Below, one piece after another: positions 47,101-56,488 of a stretch of 64,000 nucleotides of DNA. Made by a program: the position numbers and the translations under genes. The notes beneath the pieces are model-generated. The model had not been told where the DNA came from, searched no databases, and saw only the letters and a program-made list of their open reading frames with translations. Positions within the stretch are counted from its first letter, which is position 1, and each line of letters begins with the position of its first letter. This stretch comes from Phyllostachys edulis (lineage: Eukaryota; Streptophyta; Magnoliopsida; Poales; Poaceae): positions 13,922,115-13,986,114 of the forward strand of contig CM070550.1 of NCBI GenBank assembly GCA_036346405.1, written 5' to 3'.

Positions 47101-49426
47101 GCAATCTTGATGAAGTGATTGCATCTAGGTCCCTAGGAGCTTGTTTGTTCAATGCTCATGCACGTCCTTGAATTATTAGTTAGGCATGCATGTTGTGGCT
47201 GGTTTGTTGCGAATCCGATCGATGGAGCATCCAGTGCATATAGCAGATAACAGCTTGGTGCCATGTCATATACCTTTGCTGCATGAACTTAACCGGGATA
47301 ACAGTGAAATTAAATTCTAAATTTTAACATTCAATTATGTTTCTATATATCTATTTAACTTTAGGTAACAAAGAGCAGTGTATAACGGTGTGCACGGTAC
47401 ATGTATTAATTACTAAAAAAATACAAGATAATTTCATGTTTTGGAAGAATGTGCATGCATGATATGTACATCAGTTACTCAAAGTAGTAATTTATGGAAT
47501 ATACATAATTTTTGGTCAGTGTTTTTAAGTCTTTTTATACTACCTCCGGATAGTTTTACTTGACGTCCGGTAGCTGCAGCAGCTCGGCACCAGCGTCGAG
47601 TAATTAAATACAGAGGGAGTATATGAGGAGTAACTTGATATTTTTCTTAAGTTTTATTTAATTTAGCTCTTTTCAACGTCTCTTTCTTGACAATGCAGAA
47701 CAACTATCAGGAATACGTGAAGTTGAAGGCACGAGTTGAGGTTTTACAGCACTCGCAAAGGTGATGCTTCTATATATTAATTCTTACACATACATGTTTG
47801 TTTGGCTATACTTCAATATTAGTTTGCTATGTTTCGCTAAAGAAAGTGCCGGTGATGGTGCCACAGGAATCTTCTAGGTGAGGATTTGGCTCCATTGGCT
47901 AAAATTGAACTTGATCAGCTTGAGAGTCAAGTAGACAAGACCTTGAAGCAAATAAGGTCAAGAAAGGTAAACCAAATTACTAGCAATAACGTTCAGGATA
48001 AATGGTAACAATTAAATTTGCTCCATTACATTCATGATGCTGAGCAAGCTTTTGCCTTGCATATCATGGTTTTTTTACCTTACAGTTTATAAGAACAGAT
48101 GGATGATCACCCCCTGAGACCAATGTTCTATTTGTGGCTTGAGATTTATTTTATTTTTATTTTAGTTTAACTTAAAATATAGAAAAGGTTGAATTAACAT
48201 ACAAGTAGGACTGTAGGAGACATAGAAGTGAATCTTGTTGCTTGGAGTGGAGAATTTACAAGCAACTGCAATTTGCCATCCTTGTTTGTAGTATCCACAA
48301 GCATTCCTGGTTTATCTCTTCTATATTGTACAGTGTTGATAAATTGTTTTCAGCACACTCTTCATGACTGCTCTATTGATTAGAAAACCTGCGGCTATAT
48401 GTTCCGGTGTTCCATTAAACAAAAGAAAGGAAATATATTCTTCCCTAAAATTTGGAATTGTGCACCCATTGCTGTTTAACTAACTCTTCTGTGCTTGACT
48501 TCATTTGCACTTGGTAGACTCAAGTACTACTTGATGAACTCTGCGACTTGAAGAGAAAGGTAATACTAAAATATTTTTGTTCTTTGTTGCCAAATGAAAT
48601 CCACTAGAGCAATGTGGCTAGATGTCTCTGTTGTAGTGTCAAATCCAATCATCGTGCACCTAAGCGTGCCGTTCTATCTTTTGCAGGAACAAATGCTACA
48701 GGATGCAAACAGGTCCCTAAAAAAGAAGGTAAGCAGCTACTGCCGTTCAGCTCAAAACTTCCTAGAAAGCTTTGCATTTGTAGTTAGGGACCGCATGATT
48801 CACTGGACCACCCCTAAGAAGAAGTTGTTCTCCTTTAAAGAGATGATGTTGAGTGCGAGTGATTGGAAAGTTCATGATGCACAAGTAGTTAGGTAGGTAG
48901 GACACCTCGTTGGGAGCAGTATAAATTGGGCCTTCAGGCTTCCCCTCTGCACTGCCAGATGCCGCTACACCTTTAACTGAAGATGCCCTGTATATGTATA
49001 CATTCACACTTCAGCCTCTGCGGTCTGCACTGCAAAATTCTTCTTCTGTATGCTCTTCTTTGCCAAGAATTGTTCCATACAGTGCTGTAATACTTTGGAC
49101 CACTCTTGTTTCAGCTGGACGAGATTGCGGTAGAGGCAACTCCCCCACAGCTGCCGTGGCAGGGCGACTGCGGCGGCGTGCTGATTGATGAGCCTCCGCA
49201 GCCAGAGCACTTCTTCCAGGCCCTGGAGTGCCAGCCGTCCCTGCAGCCAGCGTAAGTGCACCAATTAACTCTGATCAATGCCCTCTTTCTTTGCCTGATG
49301 GCGAAAAAGATGGTTGCTGATGGTGGTGGTATTCCCATTCGTTTCTGCAGATTCCATGCCAAGGATGTGAACCAGCAGCCGCCGCCGCCACCGGGTGGCT
49401 GCTTCCCTCCTGCATGGATGGCATAG
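35183..49426 (+). CDS. MADS34: MADS-box transcription factor, MADS34/PAP2 type (240 aa, eight exons)
   Basis: Exons: 35183-35364, 45841-45922, 47699-47760, 47867-47966, 48518-48559, 48687-48728, 49115-49251, 49351-49426. Lengths of 182, 82, 62, 100, 42 and 42 bp for the first six are the standard MIKC pattern. All junctions are GT-AG and in frame, giving 240 codons plus TAG. The MADS domain is residues 1-60 (MGRGKVVLQRIDNKISRQVT). The I region begins MLKILERYQRYIYASQDAA, and the K-box (about 88-170) contains LGEDLAPL and KTQVLLDELCDLKRK. The C-terminal region contains EPPQPEHFFQALE and ends PPPGGCFPPAWMA, the grass MADS34 signature. This SEP-clade factor promotes the inflorescence-to-spikelet meristem transition and acts with AP1/FUL-type partners. 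Intron 1 is 10,476 bp with several retroelements. Differences from the usual MADS34 domain include F-S-K-R-R, Y-E-L-A and R-V-F-Q-F. Confidence 0.95.
35365..36198 (+). other. MADS34 intron 1, 5' part without transposon
   Basis: AT-rich intronic sequence, apparently host-derived. First introns of SEP/AP1 genes often hold regulatory sites, but no specific motif can be claimed here. Confidence 0.5.
36216..37789 (-). mobile_element. non-LTR retroelement insertion (1.57 kb) with 17-bp target duplication
   Basis: The word CTGTACCATTTCTACTT flanks it at 36199-36215 and 37790-37806. On the plus strand the element starts with a T tract, i.e. a poly-A tail on the minus strand. Its 5' half on the minus strand is GC-rich and its 3' half A/C-rich. 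No endonuclease or reverse-transcriptase motif is visible; the frames in the GC-rich part overlap on both strands and are low-complexity. It therefore behaves as a non-autonomous element moved by LINE machinery, or a retrocopied transcript of unknown source. Confidence 0.85.
37874..38165 (+). repeat. 5' LTR of the intronic copia element
   Basis: 292 bp, TG to CA. It contains ACCTTTATATTGCTTGCATA near its 3' end, also present in the right LTR, which probably includes the element's TATA region. Confidence 0.9.
38166..42609 (+). pseudogene. copia gag-pol pseudogene
   Basis: Gag begins after an ATG at 38232 and includes LDLHADNYSQWRGLFEVAL. A frameshift near 38630 follows, and the Gly/Ser/Asn-rich gag end (to 39178) has no CCHC knuckle. 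The protease has WYIDSGASTHMTS (about 39410). GAG-pre-integrase has LWHCRLGHLG (about 39813). The integrase has the H-H/C-C finger, the D of VHCDLW, DNGGEF (about 40190) and the final E in NGKAERVIRS. The RT has KWIFRHKLKPDGSLDRYKVR, SLYGLKQAPRAWFSRF and the catalytic LLLYVDDI (about 41650). RNase H has SRSSIEAEYRV and YADTFTKGIP. Stops at 39176, 41384, 41396, 42008 and 42355 and frameshifts near 40136 and 40456 break it. It is not functional. Confidence 0.93.
42610..42898 (+). repeat. 3' LTR of the intronic copia element
   Basis: 289 bp, TGTTAGAC to CCTTCA. The outer 30 bp and the last 180 bp match the left LTR closely, while the centre is rearranged around CCAGGAGATAATC repeats. Confidence 0.9.
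43036..45075 (-). pseudogene. LINE reverse transcriptase pseudogene (5'-truncated)
   Basis: On the minus strand, plant LINE ORF2 motifs run from right to left. SKWCSCVESFVKGGNVEIKV (about 45040) is followed by a frameshift. MSPILFNLIVDMLVIF and the catalytic LKYADDTIMFLNN come next (44929-44687). KLSGWKGKNLSVGERLVLIN lies at about 44500, PKEQGGLGIQNLDTKNKSLL at 44310, and the zf-RVT region with VKIFLWYLKRGVVLTKDNL and CCFCIKEETIQHFFIDCPFA at 43700-43560. The 3' end is a T tract near 43050 preceded (minus sense) by TTCCATTATCTAAAAAA. Frames are broken in several places. Confidence 0.9.
45080..45416 (+). mobile_element. LINE 3'-end fragment in opposite orientation
   Basis: It ends in GGCTGTGTACATC..TTCATTATCTAAAAG on the plus strand, nearly the same terminal words as the minus-strand LINE to its left. 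The upstream part (GGATCCGGTGACGACGACGT, TTTTTGGAGGCGTCGCTACG) resembles known grass LINE/SINE 3' regions. The two fragments therefore lie back to back with their 3' ends outward. Confidence 0.6.
45923..47698 (+). other. MADS34 intron 2
   Basis: 1.78 kb AT-rich intron, no gene inside. It contains the 80-bp Stowaway-like MITE at 47540-47619 and otherwise nothing I can assign. Confidence 0.7.
47540..47619. mobile_element. very short Stowaway-like MITE
   Basis: It starts CTACCTCCGG after TA (47538-47539) and ends CAGAGGGAG before TA (47620-47621), the terminal words and TA duplication of Stowaway/Mariner MITEs. At 80 bp it is about one third to one half of the usual size, so it is probably internally deleted. 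Confidence 0.7.
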
Positions 49427-49840
49427 CTAGCAGCTACCGCAGCTACCGTTTCAATTAATCTGCAGGCTCACGCACGCATGCCTGTGTCCTGCATTGGCTC
49501 CTATGAACTCTGCTGCTTTTGCCTGCCTCTTTGCTGCTTGGAGTGCTTTGCCCAACTGTTTTTAAGTAACATAACGGAGATGTGCGGAGCTTGCCTTATC
49601 TATTAGTAGTAACTCTTATTGGTCACTTTGTTACTCACCTGCCATATATGCAGGTGACATTGGCACGGTGAAAAAGGCGAAACGGTTTACCTTCTTCGGA
49701 TGTATGGCGTGCTGATGCTAATATTTGACTGCATGTACGTACGCATGTACTACGTAAAGCTCCTCTACCACTGGCGATTCTACCTATGCAAAGATTACTA
49801 CTACTTCCTTTGCTAAGTGGATGAGAACAGGAGATGAAAA
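49427..49840 (+). other. MADS34 3' UTR region
   Basis: Sequence after the TAG stop. Plant polyadenylation signals are loose, and none can be singled out. No other feature. Confidence 0.45.
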
Positions 49841-50824
49841 AGGCGGGCAATAGATAAGAATTCCGAGTGTAGAAAGCTGAATGAAGGGGCGAGTAACATC
49901 ACAAAGATGGCAAACCATCACCATCAAAATGAAGAACGAGAAGCCGCTTCCCTTCGGGTTATAGCATTGCGGGATTCTGGACGACACTCACGTGCCGTGT
50001 TGTCGTAAAAGTGGTAAGCGAACCGGCGGTGGTGAGGTCCCGTCCGGATGGGATGTCAAAACTATGCCGATACTCGCTCATACTGCTACGGTGCTGCCAA
50101 GGGAAAGGAAATGAGAGGAAGAGGACAGGGGGGCGACCTGGGCTGGAGCGGGGCGCACGAGACATCGCGTTTTGGATGAGACAGAGACGCTGCCTGCCTC
50201 GCTTGCTGTGTCAATGTGTGGCTTCTCAGCAACGCCGGCATCTTGTTGTGTACCTAGGGCATGTTTGATTTCTGACCTTACGTAGTCACATTAAATTTTT
50301 ACTAATTCTAAAATCTAGGTAATACAAAAAAACTAGAAAAAAAAGTATTTGGATCGTAACCATATCAATTCACGGGTAATACCGAAATTGATGTGTTTGG
50401 ATTGCAGTCATATCAAAATTTGTCAAAATTATGAGTATGACACGTGGGTCCCGCATGACATCTATTTTTTTTCACCAAAATATGTCAACAGGGTCTTCTT
50501 TTGTTGATTAAATGACAAGGTACACAACGGTTCAAACAGATCACAAATCGGTTAGTCGGTTTAGGAAATATGATCATTTCAAACTTGTTAATCAAATTAA
50601 TCACGCAAGTAATACCACACCGATGGCCAACCAGCTTCTGCCACCTGTCATGTCTCAGTTGCATCCGTCGAACCAAATTTTGGCAAAACATTCGGCCGCC
50701 CGCGTGAAGCCAGCGCAATGGCAAGAAACAGGTCGGCGTGACCAAAATTTTGAGGACAACGCCAAATATTGGAACTGACGAGGATCTAATGATCTTCATT
50801 TATTTATTTATCTGTAATTCATAT
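49841..50824. other. spacer with one possible MITE end
   Basis: No coding sequence is recognised. At 50252 the phrase GGGCATGTTTGATTT resembles the start of Tourist/hAT-type small elements, and a GGCATGTTTGG-like start also occurs at 29306. No matching opposite end with a target duplication was found here. Confidence 0.35.
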
Positions 50825-50833
50825 TATGGATAA

Positions 50834-52449
50834 GGAAAAAGTCCGGTTTACTCCCCTGAACTATCAGAAAAGTCTGGTTTACCCCCTGAACTACAAAACC
50901 GGTTATTTAACCCCCTGAATTTGTCAAATCCGGTCATTTAACCCCCCGTAGCGGTTTGGATGAGCGGTTTTGCTGATGTGGCAGTGATTGTCTAAGTCAG
51001 CATCCACTTGGCATCCACATCGACATCTTCTTGCTGGTTCTTCTTCTCCCCATTTCCTCTCATCTCCTCACCTCCCCTTTCTACCTCATCTCTCCCTTCT
51101 CCATGGAGCTCCTTGGCCGAAGCCTCTGTCCGCCTCACCGCTTGTCGCCGCCACTTGCTCCTAACGCCGCTAAAGGCCCGCCCGCTCTCCTGGAGCTCTT
51201 GTCCCGCGCCGCCCTCTGCTCGGCCAGGCGTCGCTCTCCTGGAGCTCTTGTCCCGCGTCGCCGCTCTCCTAGAGTTCTTGCCCTTCCTGTACCCATCCAT
51301 CTCCTCGGTCGGTGTGCTCCGCTCATGGAGATGAACAACCCGGCCACCAACACATGCGGCGGCCGTGTTGCTCAGAATCGCATCTCCAAGACGGCGTAGA
51401 ACGTGTCGCTCTTGAGCACCTTGTCGAACGTCACCGCATCAAGGACGAGGATCGGGAGAAGACCACGGACGCCGACAAATACAAGACGAACCCTATCGGG
51501 AACATCCTCCAAGACGCTTCTTTGTTGGTCTCGTCCGTTGTGGCTCACGCCGACGCAGCGCCCGAGAAGGTGAGCAAGACGACGGAGTTGAGTATGAGCG
51601 AGGATGAGAAGAGGGCCTCGAGCGCGGTCTCCGGGAGGAAGCATGAGGGCTCCTCTCCAGCAGAAGACGGCGACGCGAAGATGCGCTTGAGGCCGAGGTG
51701 GTGGCCACACGGGCAGCGAGCCCGCCAGCGCGGTGAGGATGAGAAGAGGCCTCAAGCTGCCTCCGGAGAGGGGAAGCATGAGGCTCCTCTCCAGCCAAGA
51801 CGGCGGCGGCGGCGCGCTGAGGCCGAGGCGGTGGTTGCCATGCGCAGGAGGCGAGGCGAGAGGAGGCCGCCACCGAGGACTTGAACGTGAGCAGGCGTCA
51901 TCCGGCGGTCCTCGGCGACGGCAAATGACTAGGTCTTCCTCGAGCACGGCGGCGTTGGTGACAGATAGTGCCTTTGGGGCGGGTCAGGCGGGAGGTGGAA
52001 GCGGCGGTGGTTGGGTTTTGGGCGGCAAGATGGAAGGTGGAGGAAGGAGTAGATAGTGGGGATCTCGTGGGATCCGGAGGAGGGCTCTCTTTTAGGGGCG
52101 AGGCGGCCACCGAGGCGAGGAGAGCACGACGGTGGAGGGCATTGAGAGATCAATAGAGAAACAGATGAAGGAAGGAGAAGAGCCAGCGGAGAAATAGAGA
52201 GAGAGATGCACTGACAGGCGGGGCCTACGAGTCAGAGAGAGGTGGAGGAGGAGAAAACGGGCTGGGTTCGCCACGTCATACGCTAAGTTGGCCGAATTTG
52301 GCCACGTCACCAAAACCACCGCTCCAAACCGCTACAGGGGGTTATTTGACCGGATTTGACAAATTCAGGGGGTTAAATAACCGGTTTTGTAGTTCAGGGG
52401 GTAAACCAGACTTTTCTGATAGTTCAGGGGAGTAAACTTGACTTTTTCC
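50834..52449. mobile_element. MULE with long terminal repeats and GC-rich insert (Pack-MULE-like)
   Basis: A perfect 9-bp duplication TATGGATAA flanks it (50825-50833 and 52450-52458). The terminal inverted repeats run about 150 bp, starting GGAAAAAGTC and including CCCCTGAACTATCAGAAAAG, ACCGGTTATTTAACCCCCTG and the TAGCGGTTTGGAGCGGTTTT region. The interior (51000-52250) is GC-rich and open in several frames on both strands without a transposase or a domain that I recognise, the profile of a Pack-MULE carrying host-gene pieces. A segment reading RIKDEDREKTTDADKYKTNP (51432-51490) has ordinary composition but no assigned family. Confidence 0.85.
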
Positions 52450-52458
52450 TATGGATAA

Positions 52459-53150
52459 TAATACCATCATATGGTCCTTGAGTATACCCCTTAATATTCA
52501 TAAGGGAGAAGTTGATGGTCGTAAGTTCATCTACGACCACCCCCATAGTCGTAAGTCCTTCTACGACTATCCCATAGTCGTAAGTCTTTGTACGACTATT
52601 CTCTGATCGTAAGTCCTTCTACGATCAGTATGTGGTCGTAAGCTTTACTACGACCACCACCTGGTCGTAAGCTCTTCTACGACTAGTCTCTAGTCGATAT
52701 GGCTCATAGACATGTGGGTCTAGCCGATCAGGGAATCTTCTACACCATATCTAAGGATATTGTCAGTTAATTACGTTGTTATTCTCTAGAATAATGGCAT
52801 GATCTAACTCTCTGTCCTGGTGATAACTGCTTAGCAACGTGGAAATGTTACTACTCCCACAATAATCTTCAGTAACGGCTCCATCATCTGAAGCATTAAG
52901 ACGCCCATTGAACTGGAGAAACAACAGCCCACTTCGAGTATTGTATAAAAAGCGGAATCATCAAGAGGAGAGAGGGAGGGGCAATCAGGAGCACAAGACA
53001 TCATACTCGAGTCTTTCTCTAAATCTGTAAACCAACATACTCAATATATACACACAGAAGTAGGGTTGTTATTTTCTCCGGAGAAAGTCCGAACCTATAT
53101 AAAAATCTCCTCGAATCAAACAATCATTACATAAGATCGGTTCTAAAACA
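52459..53150 (+). mobile_element. LTR relic with GTCGTA/TACGAC hairpin array
   Basis: The end region (ACAGAAGTAGGGTTGTTATT, then CCGAACC) is typical of the 3' part of grass LTRs. 52518-52690 contains five or six consecutive GTCGTAAG...CTACGAC inverted repeats. The left part may continue on the other side of the MULE (before 50825), since joining the MULE flanks gives a continuous AT-rich sequence. The ends are not defined and no target duplication was found. Confidence 0.55.
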
Positions 53151-53311
53151 CCGACAGGAACGAAACCAAACACTGACCAAAATTTTAAAGCAATACTAAA
53201 ATTTGAGTTTGGCTCGTTTTGGCTCGAACCAAATAGGCTCCTAGCCTTCCTTTTTCTTCTTAGCACTGTTCTTCCACACCTCATCCGCTGCGAATATTTG
53301 CGCTCTACCTG

Positions 53312-54781
53312 GGGGCCCCAAAGAATAGGGCAAGGTGGGCGGCCGCCCGAGGTCCCACCAGAGACCCATGCCACTCCGCCACTGCAGCTCGTCGCCATTG
53401 GCACTCGGCGTCGGCGGCCATGGGAGGCAGATGGAAGGAGGAAGAAGAGCTAAAGCCACCAACAGCCCATATCCGGCCCACCCCAGCTAAGCCCATCATC
53501 TCATAGTCAACCTCTCCCCAGTTCCCCACTTCCCCCAAATCCCCAATTCGCAAAATCGCCCAAATCTCCAACCTACTGCTGGGCGGGCGGCAAGGCATCT
53601 TGACACCATGAGGAGCCGGGAGGAGCGGCGGCGGCCGAGGCGCCTACGGAGGAGCTCCGGCCCGGGCTGAGGGACAGCGCTGGTCGCCGGGAGGAGCGCC
53701 AGCCGCGAGCGGGCGGCCGCCGGCCGGGAGGAGGAGCCTTGGCGCCGCCGCCTGCCGGGAGGACTCGAGGAGCCGGACCCGGAGGCGGAGGCGGCGCCAG
53801 GCGGGACTGCAAGGGAGGAGACAAGGAGTCTTGTCTGCGCCGGGCTGAGCTCGAACTGGGCGGGACGGCTTTGCTTGGCCTTGTCTTTGTCTGTGGCGCT
53901 GGGCCGGGCGGCAGCCGGCAGGGAGGGGTTTAGGGGAGCTGGGGAGGAGGTCAGGAGGACTGCAGGAGCCGCCGGCGCCAGGTCTTGACAAAATGGAGGA
54001 CTGGAGATTTGGTCTGTGAAAATTGAAATAGAAATTGAGCCTGGAGATTTCTGGTGACTGAGTGAGGAGGTATTGAGTTTGAGCCTGGAGATTTGGTCTG
54101 TGAAATAGAAATTGGGTTTGGTTTTGGTGAAATAGAAATAGAAATTGAAGATAGCTCCTTCAAAGTCTAAAGAAAAAGGTAAGATTTAGATTGTGATTTG
54201 TGAATGCTTGAATGATGAATATTGTGTTGTGATGTGTTATGTGTGATACTTAGTTACTTACAGTGATCATAATTTATAATTTATAAATGATTATTGATGA
54301 ATGAATACGATAATTTGTGAATTTGATAGTGTCATCGTGCTCTGAATTTGCTAGATTTGAAATTGATGAATGAATACGATGAAATCTCGGAGAATGAAAT
54401 TGCCTCGGCCTCATAGACATAATTAGTACTTTAATGGTATGTCTTTCTGTTTGTTATGTTCAATATTTTTTTTATGATTTATGATGGATTAATCTAAATA
54501 CTCACCATCCATCTACTTTTGACAGGTTGTTACTAGTAATTTAATAATTTGGTATTTTGGTGGCAAATTATTCTGTAAACTTCATTGATGAGGTATATTT
54601 TCTACATTTGTCTTGTCTTTGTATGTTCACATTATGCGGATTGTAGTTTTGAGATCTATTTAGTGTCATATGCTCTATTGAAAGTGATTGCAATGTGTAT
54701 TATATATGACTTGCTTTGTTATCGGATAATATTATTAGTTTATTCTGCCCAACCTAAATTCTAATCCTGGGTCCGCCACTG
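53312..54781. mobile_element. hAT-like non-autonomous element
   Basis: The 10-bp word GCTCTACCTG occurs at both borders (53302-53311 and 54782-54791). The right end GGGTCCGCCACTGG in reverse gives CCAGTGGCGGACCC, close to the CAGTGGCGGA start of one hAT group. The left end (GGGGGCCCCAAAG...GGGCGGCCGCCCGAGG) is not a good inverse match, so the classification is tentative. The interior is a GC-rich stretch followed by direct repeats around 54000-54150 (GAGCCTGGAGATTT, GGTCTGTGAAA, GAAATAGAAATTG) and AT-rich sequence. Confidence 0.6.
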
Positions 54782-54847
54782 GCTCTACCTGAAGCTCTTG
54801 GTCGAATTCGCAGCAAACTGCTACGCCTTTCGCAACTAACAGTACAA

Positions 54848-55180
54848 GGATTTTTTTTTTAGAGTACACGCAAAAGCTTTGCGTGCCTTTCTATTAAAGT
54901 AGAAACATATTAGATATAGCATGTCCCACGATATCCAGGACAAAAAGGCAAAAAAGAAAGAAAACATGGACCGGAGGGAGCCCCCGACAACATAGCATGA
55001 AGACCGCCTACACTAGAAGCTAAACAGTGAGGATATTTATGAGCTCGGAAAAATATTTATGTTATGAAACTATAGACGAGACACTAATTTTTATGTAGAA
55101 AATTCTTACCAGGAAAAACTATGGACCTACGAAACTAGAATTCACTATATGAGAAGAATTACTAAGCACAGGACGACATG
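54848..55180 (-). mobile_element. probable LINE 3'-end remnant
   Basis: A T tract followed by AGAGTACACGCAAAAGCTTT and GTGCCTTTCTATTAAA, which on the minus strand is a tail ending in poly-A. This resembles the 3' ends of grass LINEs. No coding sequence is left. Confidence 0.4.
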
Positions 55181-55329
55181 CTGGGGTGGATAACGAGCTG
55201 GCTCGGCTCGGCTCGGTAAAACTCGTTAAGAAAATGAGCTCGGCTCAGCTCGTTAATATAACGTGCACCGCTCGGCTTGTTAAGCTAACGAGCGTAATAC
55301 TAGGCATGCACATGTATTTACCATTGCAA

Positions 55330-56030
55330 TGGCATATGTAGCTAGGTACACTCATGCAGATGAATAAACATCCATGCAAATCAATAAAAAAAATATCCAA
55401 GCAGATCACAAATTCGTAATATTACTTGAATGAACTAGTAACTAGTCCATGCAGATCAATAAAATGTCTTCTTGTGATCAATAGTATCAAGTCAATAATA
55501 TGAAGAAAAAGATCATAACTAGTCCATGCAAATGAATAAACACCCATGTAGTCATGCAGACCAATAAACGTCCATCAGTCCATGTAGATCACAAGTTCAC
55601 AATCATCAACAAAAAGTTCACATCCATGCAGATTAGTAAAAAAACATCCATGCAGATCACAAGTTCATAATATCACTTGAATGAACTAGTCCATGCAGAT
55701 CAATAAAAGGTCTTCTTGTGATCAATAATATTAAGAAAAAGTTTATAACTAGTCCATGCAGATGAATAAACATCCATGCAGTCATGCAGATCAATAAACG
55801 TCCACCAGTCCATGCAGTTCACAATCATCAAGAAAAAGTTCACATCCGTACAGATCAATAAAAAACATCCATGTAGATCACAAGTTCATAATATCACTCG
55901 AATGAACTAGTCCATGCAGATCAATAAAAGGTCTTCTTGTGGTCAATAATATCAAGTCCATAATATCAAGAAAGAGTTCATAACTAGTCCATGCAGATCA
56001 ATAAACATCCATGATCCACGCAGATTCTTG
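55330..56030. repeat. tandem repeat array (~220-250 bp units) at the hAT 3' side
   Basis: Three long imperfect units are marked by AATGAACTAGTCCATGCAGA near 55428, 55680 and 55900. Each contains many copies of the short phrase CATGCAGATCAATAAA with small variations. Non-coding; it lies between the hAT terminus and its transposase end. Confidence 0.85.
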
Positions 56031-56488
56031 AATGAACTTGGCCACCAAACAAAAGGTCTTGCCAACTTGTGATCTTGGAATCTGGGTTGGGTGTTCCTGC
56101 AAGAATAACAGACAAATACTCTGATATTGGGCGTAAACACAACTATATATGTCTAATATGTAGTTAGCAGACAATAATGGTCAGCAGCACTGCCTATATA
56201 TTTTCCAACGCATGCAACAATTCAATGTGTACTAGACGGTCCAGACCACATGTCTACAACTCTACATGAATCCTACCACCACCAAATAGTCTCTACTCAC
56301 AGCCAGCCAAACTGATATTGCAAATATGAAGGTTCTATGAAAAATAACTTACTATTCAACTAGTTGCTAGCCACCACACCCACAAGAAATGGTACAAATT
56401 CTACATCGTCCTCATCGTCTTCTTCCTGTTGAGAAAAATGATAATTGAGTTAGATATAATATTAACAAACATGATATGAAAGAGGACA

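Noticed and set aside
35183..49426. MADS gene as a pseudogene because of its huge first intron
   Set aside because: All eight exons have canonical lengths, intact GT-AG borders and a continuous 240-codon reading frame.
51372..51947. A 191-codon minus-strand protein in the Pack-MULE-like element
   Set aside because: Frames on both strands are open over the same GC-rich stretch and no family is recognised; captured sequence is the simpler reading.
55330..56030. CRISPR-like array
   Set aside because: The genome is plainly eukaryotic and the repeats are degenerate, without regular spacers.
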